A stretch of 52,295 bases of DNA from contig JAFWBV010000011.1 in NCBI GenBank assembly GCA_017506895.1, positions 1-52,295 on the forward strand, in the 5' to 3' direction. This stretch comes from Candidatus Saccharimonadota bacterium (GTDB taxonomy: Bacteria; Patescibacteriota; Saccharimonadia; Saccharimonadales; Saccharimonadaceae). Positions 46,326 through 52,295 of this stretch are shown piece after piece (the stretch's first letter is position 1; each line of letters begins with the position of its first letter). Under the pieces are notes generated by a model that had not been told where the DNA came from, searched no databases, and was given only the letters and a program-made list of their open reading frames with translations. The position numbers were made by a program, and so were the translations under genes.

Positions 46326-46356
46326 TAAGTTCAATAATATGATAATATGTTTATAT

Positions 46357-46836
46357 ATGAAGAATCAAACAAAAACTGCCATTCGCAGTCAAAAACTCCA
46401 TACTCCAGTTCCCAAAAAGAAACCCTCTAAATCGTCATCTTTTAGTAAACGTATTATTCTATGTATAATATTTCTTGTTATTATAATTATCACTGCCTTT
46501 ACACTTTTTGCGCTCTTCTTCAAAAACGAGAACTTAGTCAAAGCTGACCTGGATCATCTTGCACGTGATTATTATGAAAATTATTTATATGATTCGTTCA
46601 AAAATTCAAGCCAAAACCAAGACATGGAAGCGTTACTCAGCAAACACACTTCTCGTGGTCTTTCAGTTATCACCTTACGCCAATTATTGTTGCATGACAA
46701 TGCCAAAAATGCCAAAACCGCCAGCTATCTACGTGAGTATTGCGACGAAAATTCAACGTTTTTCCAAATCTACCCAGAACCTCCTTACGAAAAAACTTCC
46801 TATCATCTAAAATTCACCTACTCTTGTAATTTTTAG
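46357..46836 (+). CDS. unknown bitopic membrane protein
   Basis: 159 residues: a basic cytoplasmic tail of about 36 residues (MKNQTKTAIRSQK...KPSKSSSFSKR), one TM (about 37-59, IILCIIFLVIIIITAFTLFALFF) and an extracytoplasmic domain of about 100 residues with two Cys (EYCDENS, TYSCNF). The open frame extends upstream across pyk, but that part is antisense. The ATG at 46357, following a TATGATAAT-like -10, is the sensible start. It is transcribed divergently from pyk and ends 26 bp before tRNA-Glu. No family recognised. Confidence 0.7.
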   Translation: MKNQTKTAIRSQKLHTPVPKKKPSKSSSFSKRIILCIIFLVIIIITAFTLFALFFKNENLVKADLDHLARDYYENYLYDSFKNSSQNQDMEALLSKHTSRGLSVITLRQLLLHDNAKNAKTASYLREYCDENSTFFQIYPEPPYEKTSYHLKFTYSCNF

Positions 46837-46842
46837 CAATTT

Positions 46843-46860
46843 TGTTATAATATATATAAT
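46843..46860 (+). promoter_or_regulatory. promoter of tRNA-Glu
   Basis: TGTTATAAT (46843-46851), with a second TATAAT at 46855-46860 directly before the tRNA. Confidence 0.65.
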
Positions 46861-46862
46861 AC

Positions 46863-46937
46863 GGTCTCGTAGTATAGCGGTTAGTACATCGGGTTTTCAT
46901 CCCGACAATGCGGGTTCGACTCCCGCCGAGATCACCA
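46863..46937 (+). tRNA. tRNA-Glu (anticodon TTC)
   Basis: Acceptor GGTCTCG pairs with CGAGATC (one G-U pair), then A and encoded CCA. The anticodon stem TCGGG/CCCGA encloses TTTTCAT, giving TTC for glutamate. The T-arm GCGGGTTCGACTCCCGC is intact. Its 3' part is duplicated downstream in both orientations. Confidence 0.96.
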
Positions 46938-46947
46938 AGAAATAAAG

Positions 46948-46975
46948 AAAGAGCCAAAGGCTCTTTATTTATTTC
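46948..46975 (+). terminator. terminator after tRNA-Glu
   Basis: AAAGAGCC-AAA-GGCTCTTT hairpin followed by ATTTATTTCTT. Flanking AAGAAATAAA/TTTATTTCTT extends the pairing. Confidence 0.85.
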
Positions 46976-47130
46976 TTGATATTTCAAGCGGGAGAAGAAC
47001 CCGCAGGGTTCGCTCGTGGTAGGAGTCGAATAAATATCTAGAATTTATTCTAGATATTTTGAGACGACGCCCCACGATTTGTTTTCGCGCTAGCGAAAAC
47101 AAACTCCCGCCGAGATTACCAAGAAATAAA
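46962..47130. repeat. tRNA-Glu-derived inverted and direct copies enclosing a four-way cloverleaf
   Basis: 46962-47004 is an inverted copy of the tRNA-Glu T-arm, acceptor and downstream flank. 47103-47130 is a direct copy of the same region with one C-to-T change. Between them is a precise junction. Terminal stem GCGGGAG (46988-46994) / CTCCCGC (47104-47110) encloses hairpin GAACCC/GGGTTC (46997-47011). It also encloses stem TCGTGG/CCACGA (47014-47019, 47072-47077), capped by a 13-bp perfect palindrome around TCTAGA, and hairpin TTTGTTTTCGC/GCGAAAACAAA (47078-47103). The 123 bp look tRNA-like in shape but have no anticodon loop I can assign. Confidence 0.85.
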
Positions 47131-47131
47131 A

Positions 47132-47155
47132 ATAGACCCAAAGGGTCTTATTTTT
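47132..47155. terminator. bidirectional terminator, second tRNA-flank copy and AEC gene
   Basis: AGACCC-AAA-GGGTCT with a T-run on the plus side and A/T tract on the other. It resembles the terminator at 46948 but with both arms changed to keep pairing. It overlaps the stop of the gene at 47154. Confidence 0.8.
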
Positions 47156-48080
47156 ATCCAAAGAAAATCAAAATCATCACTGGCATAGTTACCACCGAAA
47201 GAAGCGTAGAAGCCACCACGAGTTCCGACGATTCGATATTATTCCCGCCATATTTAGTTGCAAAAAGACCCAGCGACGTAGCCGTGGGCAACGCTTGAAT
47301 CAAAGTGCAAACCTGAATTACTTCAATCGGGAAATGTAACGCCGTAAGCAAGCCCCAAGCAGTTAGTGGTCCCAATACCAACTGCACTAACGCCACCACC
47401 ACAAGCCGCCACTTTTTTAAAATAGTTTTAAAGTCTGCACGAGACAACATAAATCCAATACATATAATCGAAAGCGGAGTAGTAGCTCCACCAACATAAC
47501 CAACCGCATCAGTAATAAAACTAGGAAGTTTAATTCCCACAAGAAAGACAATCATTCCTAGTATTACGGCAATAATATTAGGGTTAATCACAATGCTCCT
47601 TAAGAGTTTTAACGAAACCTTATGTTCAAACAACCAAATACCATACGAAAACAATGCAATATTAAATGCAATAATGAAACCACAATAAGCAATCACGCCA
47701 CTAGGACCAAAAGTATTAACTACTATCGGATAACCAAGAAAAGTAGCGTTATTAAAAATAAAAGCAAATTGCGATTCAAAGCGTAATCCTCCTTTAAACC
47801 ACCATTCATTAAACACGACTCTAGAAATCACAATCAGCATTAGCATTACAATCACACCCGCCATCAAACCAGAAAAGAACAAGTTTAATGTAGATTCATC
47901 ATATTCCGACGGAAACGCCACAAAAAGCGAAGCTGGCATAAAAACCGTAAGCAAAAGATTCGTCAATTCTTTATTCGTGCCAGTGCTAATCAATTTCCAC
48001 TTACCAAGCAAAAATCCCAGTATTAAAATTAGTCCAATTGCTGCTAATCGCACATAAAAAGTAGACATTTCAATATTCAT
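47154..48080 (-). CDS. AEC-family transporter (auxin efflux carrier-like permease)
   Basis: 308 residues with about ten TM segments and the AEC-family pattern: N-terminal GLILILGFLLGKWKLIS, FMPASLFVAFPS, FNNATFLGYPIVVNTFG, GGATTPLSIICIGFMLSR and QALPTATSLGLFATKYG. Bacterial members move malate, lactate or other organic anions. The substrate cannot be told from sequence. A TGTTAAAAT box (48095-48087) 6 nt before the ATG suggests a leaderless mRNA. It is 20 bp downstream of ligA in the same direction. Confidence 0.88.
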   Translation of the reverse strand: MNIEMSTFYVRLAAIGLILILGFLLGKWKLISTGTNKELTNLLLTVFMPASLFVAFPSEYDESTLNLFFSGLMAGVIVMLMLIVISRVVFNEWWFKGGLRFESQFAFIFNNATFLGYPIVVNTFGPSGVIAYCGFIIAFNIALFSYGIWLFEHKVSLKLLRSIVINPNIIAVILGMIVFLVGIKLPSFITDAVGYVGGATTPLSIICIGFMLSRADFKTILKKWRLVVVALVQLVLGPLTAWGLLTALHFPIEVIQVCTLIQALPTATSLGLFATKYGGNNIESSELVVASTLLSVVTMPVMILIFFG

Positions 48081-48086
48081 AAGTTT

Positions 48087-48095
48087 ATTTTAACA
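48087..48095 (-). promoter_or_regulatory. extended -10 box of the AEC transporter (leaderless)
   Basis: TGTTAAAAT on the minus strand, last T at 48087, 6 nt before the ATG at 48080. Confidence 0.65.
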
Positions 48096-48100
48096 TGACA

Positions 48101-50233
<2,133 letters not shown>

Positions 50234-50237
50234 TTAG

Positions 50238-51371
50238 CTATCCTTTAAGCATCCAACGATAATACATATATAAATACGTAGTAATATATATGGCAGAAAA
50301 ACATGTCATAGTCACAAGACAAATTGGCACAAACGGAATACCTTCCGTCCACTCAAATTGCTTCATCCACATATCAAATAAAATCAACGGCAGCATTACG
50401 AGAACCCAAACTATTGCAAGCATTAAAACTAAAGCGACTAAACGCAATATAAATCGTGTCCTTCTTCCCGCCATCAAATCTGAAGAAACATTTAAGGCTC
50501 TCAAAGGATACATTCCTGGTGCGCTGACCGCTACAAAAGCCATCAAGGATGACGACAGTAAATATCCAGACAATAGAATCATCAACGCAGCGAATATAAA
50601 GAACACTAAAGCATAAAAAGGTGTTGCCAAAAATTCAGTTTGCACGGCCGAAGAATACACGATTATCAAAAGAAAAATCGGAATACACTGAAAAACCGCT
50701 ACCGCAAAGACCACAAAAGAGGATACAAGTGGCGTCATTGCATTATACAATCCATCTCTAAGGCTAACTTTATGGCCAGCTAATAAATGTCTAAGCAAAA
50801 ATATCGTCGTTAGCCAAATAATTAAAAAGATTAAAACTCCAAACACCACCGGCGCTTCACTTGATTCTCCGGATAAACCTCCTGATGTAATAGTCGAAAT
50901 CAAAAGTAGGGCCGCCTTTGCAACACTTCCAATATCCCCACCCGTCACTTCCGCACTTGTTTGGTCCATAATATCTTGGAACTGCACATAGCTTGACTCG
51001 CTCATAATCCCTACAAAAACCACATTCAAAACAACTGTTAAAACTAATAATGGTAAAAACAATTTCCAATTTTTAAAAATTATCCTAAAACTTGCCATAA
51101 TATGATACATCACGCCTGGCACATTTAAGTCTCTATGATAATCTTCGCGATAGCTACGTCTAAACGATTTGTGTAAAATCACTCTTTTCGCGCGTTTTTC
51201 TTTTATAAAAGCTTTTAGCTCCAAAAATCTCACGCGAAAACCTTTTTTCTCGTGCTTTGTTTTATTAGTTTTTTTTATTTTTTTTACTTTCAGCAATTCT
51301 TCAATCTGTTCGTCTTGTACCTTGCCTAGTGCCTTATTTAGCTGTTTAGTTTTAGAACGTCTTTTTGCCAT
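50238..51371 (-). CDS. unknown polytopic membrane protein
   Basis: 377 residues from the ATG at 51371; a longer frame begins with TTG at 51386. The N-terminal 90 residues are very basic (MAKRRSKTKQLNKAL, KKIKKTNKTKHEKKG, FRRSYREDYHRD) and cytoplasmic. They are followed by about six TM segments (starting FLPLLVLTVVLNVVFVGIM). The layout resembles YciC/DUF975-type membrane proteins, but no diagnostic motif is seen. It overlaps the end of htpX by 20 nt, so the two genes form an operon with translational coupling. Confidence 0.75.
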   Translation of the reverse strand: MAKRRSKTKQLNKALGKVQDEQIEELLKVKKIKKTNKTKHEKKGFRVRFLELKAFIKEKRAKRVILHKSFRRSYREDYHRDLNVPGVMYHIMASFRIIFKNWKLFLPLLVLTVVLNVVFVGIMSESSYVQFQDIMDQTSAEVTGGDIGSVAKAALLLISTITSGGLSGESSEAPVVFGVLIFLIIWLTTIFLLRHLLAGHKVSLRDGLYNAMTPLVSSFVVFAVAVFQCIPIFLLIIVYSSAVQTEFLATPFYALVFFIFAALMILLSGYLLSSSLMAFVAVSAPGMYPLRALNVSSDLMAGRRTRFILRLVALVLMLAIVWVLVMLPLILFDMWMKQFEWTEGIPFVPICLVTMTCFSAIYITTYLYMYYRWMLKG

Positions 51372-52230
51372 GCTCAAGTCTCTCAATTCTTTTTTCTAGT
51401 GGCGGATGCGATGATAATAGATTACTGAAAAAACCTTTTCTCAAAGGATTATTAATATACATCGATTCTGCTGCTATATTTTGACTCTTCATCGGTTGAC
51501 TATGCGACTGTAATTTTTTCAGCGCATTGATCATTCCTTCAGGGTATCTCGTAATATTTACCGCAGAAGCATCTGCTAAGTATTCTCGCTGACGACTTAC
51601 AGCCATTTGAGCAATTGTTGCTACAAATGGAGATAAAATTGCAGCAATTAAAACTAAAACATAACCCACTGGACTTCCTTCGTTATCGCGTCGTCGATTA
51701 CCATAAAACATCATTCTGAATGCAATATCCGATATTAAACCTATTACACACACTAGTCCAAATACAATCATTGAAACTCTGATGTCGTAGTTTTTGACAT
51801 GCGACATTTCATGCGCCATTACAGCATTTAGTTCTTTATCATTCATGATATCTAAAAGTCCAGTTGTTGCCGCCACTGAAGCGTGTTTTGGATCACGTCC
51901 AGTAGCAAATGCATTCGGAGCATTATCGTCAACAATATAAACCCTTGGCATCGGCAAACCAGTTGTAATCGACAAATTTTCTACTATATTATATAGTCTA
52001 GGATTATCCTTCTTTGAAATCTCACGTGCGCCAGTCATTGCCATAGCCAACGTACTAGATGCATAATATTGGAAAACAGCATAAATAATCGCGATTATTA
52101 TTGTCCATACCGCCACCCACACATCATGATAATACCACGCAAAAAGCGCCGCAATTACGCCTACCAATAAAACAAAACCAACGATAATATAAATCGTCCT
52201 ACGTTTATTTTCTGCAATTTGCTTATACAT
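51352..52230 (-). CDS. htpX: HtpX-like membrane M48 zinc metalloprotease
   Basis: Membrane protease that cleaves misfolded membrane proteins, partly redundant with FtsH. 292 residues, normal for HtpX. N-terminal TM pair (about 13-33, 37-57), zinc motif H140-E-M-S-H144 in VMAHEMSHVKNYD, the substrate-side motif NAFATGRDPKHASVAAT, two further TM segments (152-172, 187-210) and the third ligand region SRQREYLADASAVNIT. It lies upstream of and overlapping the unknown membrane protein gene. A palindrome at 52253-52278 sits in the upstream region. Confidence 0.95.
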   Translation of the reverse strand: MYKQIAENKRRTIYIIVGFVLLVGVIAALFAWYYHDVWVAVWTIIIAIIYAVFQYYASSTLAMAMTGAREISKKDNPRLYNIVENLSITTGLPMPRVYIVDDNAPNAFATGRDPKHASVAATTGLLDIMNDKELNAVMAHEMSHVKNYDIRVSMIVFGLVCVIGLISDIAFRMMFYGNRRRDNEGSPVGYVLVLIAAILSPFVATIAQMAVSRQREYLADASAVNITRYPEGMINALKKLQSHSQPMKSQNIAAESMYINNPLRKGFFSNLLSSHPPLEKRIERLEHGKKTF

Positions 52231-52252
52231 TTTGCTAGTCCATTTTGCGACA

Positions 52253-52278
52253 AGTGCCCCATAACTCTATGGAGCACT
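52253..52278. promoter_or_regulatory. palindrome upstream of htpX
   Basis: AGTGCCCCATA and TATGGAGCACT pair with one mismatch across ACTC, 22 bp before the htpX ATG. It may be an operator or leader hairpin. It does not match CIRCE (no TTAGCACTC arm or 9-nt spacer). Confidence 0.5.
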
Positions 52279-52295
52279 CGCCTATCTAATTAAAA

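Noticed and set aside
45796-46356. Long upstream extension of the frame that ends at 46836
   Set aside because: It is antisense to the conserved N-terminal half of pyk. The membrane protein has a sensible ATG at 46357 after a -10-like box.
46988-47121. A second functional tRNA after tRNA-Glu
   Set aside because: Only the T-arm half, acceptor strand and CCA are tRNA-like. There is no matching 5' acceptor strand or anticodon arm.
52253-52278. Second CIRCE element upstream of htpX
   Set aside because: Arms contain AGTGC but not the TTAGCACTC consensus, and the loop is 4 nt rather than 9.

Overview
The window looks like a stretch of chromosome from a small-genome, low-GC Patescibacteria/CPR bacterium, most likely a Saccharibacterium (TM7). 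This is inferred from gene content; no 16S gene is present. UGA is used as a stop (ends of arcB and of the gene at 38684), so the recoded UGA=Gly lineages (Gracilibacteria, Absconditabacteria) do not fit. Energy genes are glycolytic or arginine-fermenting. Several secreted or wall-anchored proteins, a pilin and a VirB6/TrbL-like gene point to a cell-surface-associated lifestyle, and no anabolic pathway is visible.

Layout. 1-5036: a large secreted protein cut by the window edge, then clpC-clpP under a consensus promoter overlapped by a CIRCE operator. 5055-9688: an adenylate-forming enzyme, a long inverted repeat, galU and gpmI. 9688-14912: a complete arginine deiminase system, arcB-arcA-small ORF-YfcC-type antiporter on the minus strand with divergent arcC. 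14976-18571: pgi, an unknown 95-aa gene, tRNA-Leu, and an HTH regulator / DsbA-like / membrane protein group. 18904-24754: a sortase-type surface protein with internal repeats, an M1 aminopeptidase and ftsH. 24814-28814: tRNA-Pro, a large surface protein, a type IV pilin-like protein and a left-handed beta-helix protein with a structured leader. 28997-39838: five genes resembling part of a type IV secretion apparatus, with a three-domain peptidoglycan hydrolase. 39907-52230: uvrD/pcrA, an HTH-MurA fusion, pgk, pyk, tRNA-Glu with a duplicated and inverted 3' end, an AEC transporter, ligA, a membrane protein and htpX.

Two genome-wide themes show in the raw sequence. First, about 110-120 bp GC-rich palindromic elements occur three times (9569-9688, 41757-41870, 49610-49721). 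They share a core, but each has its own locus-specific inverted arms. Two copies lie in frame inside uvrD and ligA and are read in the same frame, giving related peptides with PSPR and RAAALR. Second, many genes have an extended -10 box (TGNTATAAT) only 6-7 nt before the ATG, which predicts leaderless mRNAs. Genes inside operons use Shine-Dalgarno sequences instead.

How the parts may work together: imported arginine would be converted by ArcA, ArcB and ArcC to ornithine, ammonia, CO2 and ATP, with the YfcC-type carrier exchanging arginine for ornithine. Pgi, Pgk, GpmI and Pyk supply glycolytic ATP. ClpCP, FtsH and HtpX handle protein quality control. The 28997-39838 cluster plausibly builds an envelope-spanning, wall-remodelling apparatus.
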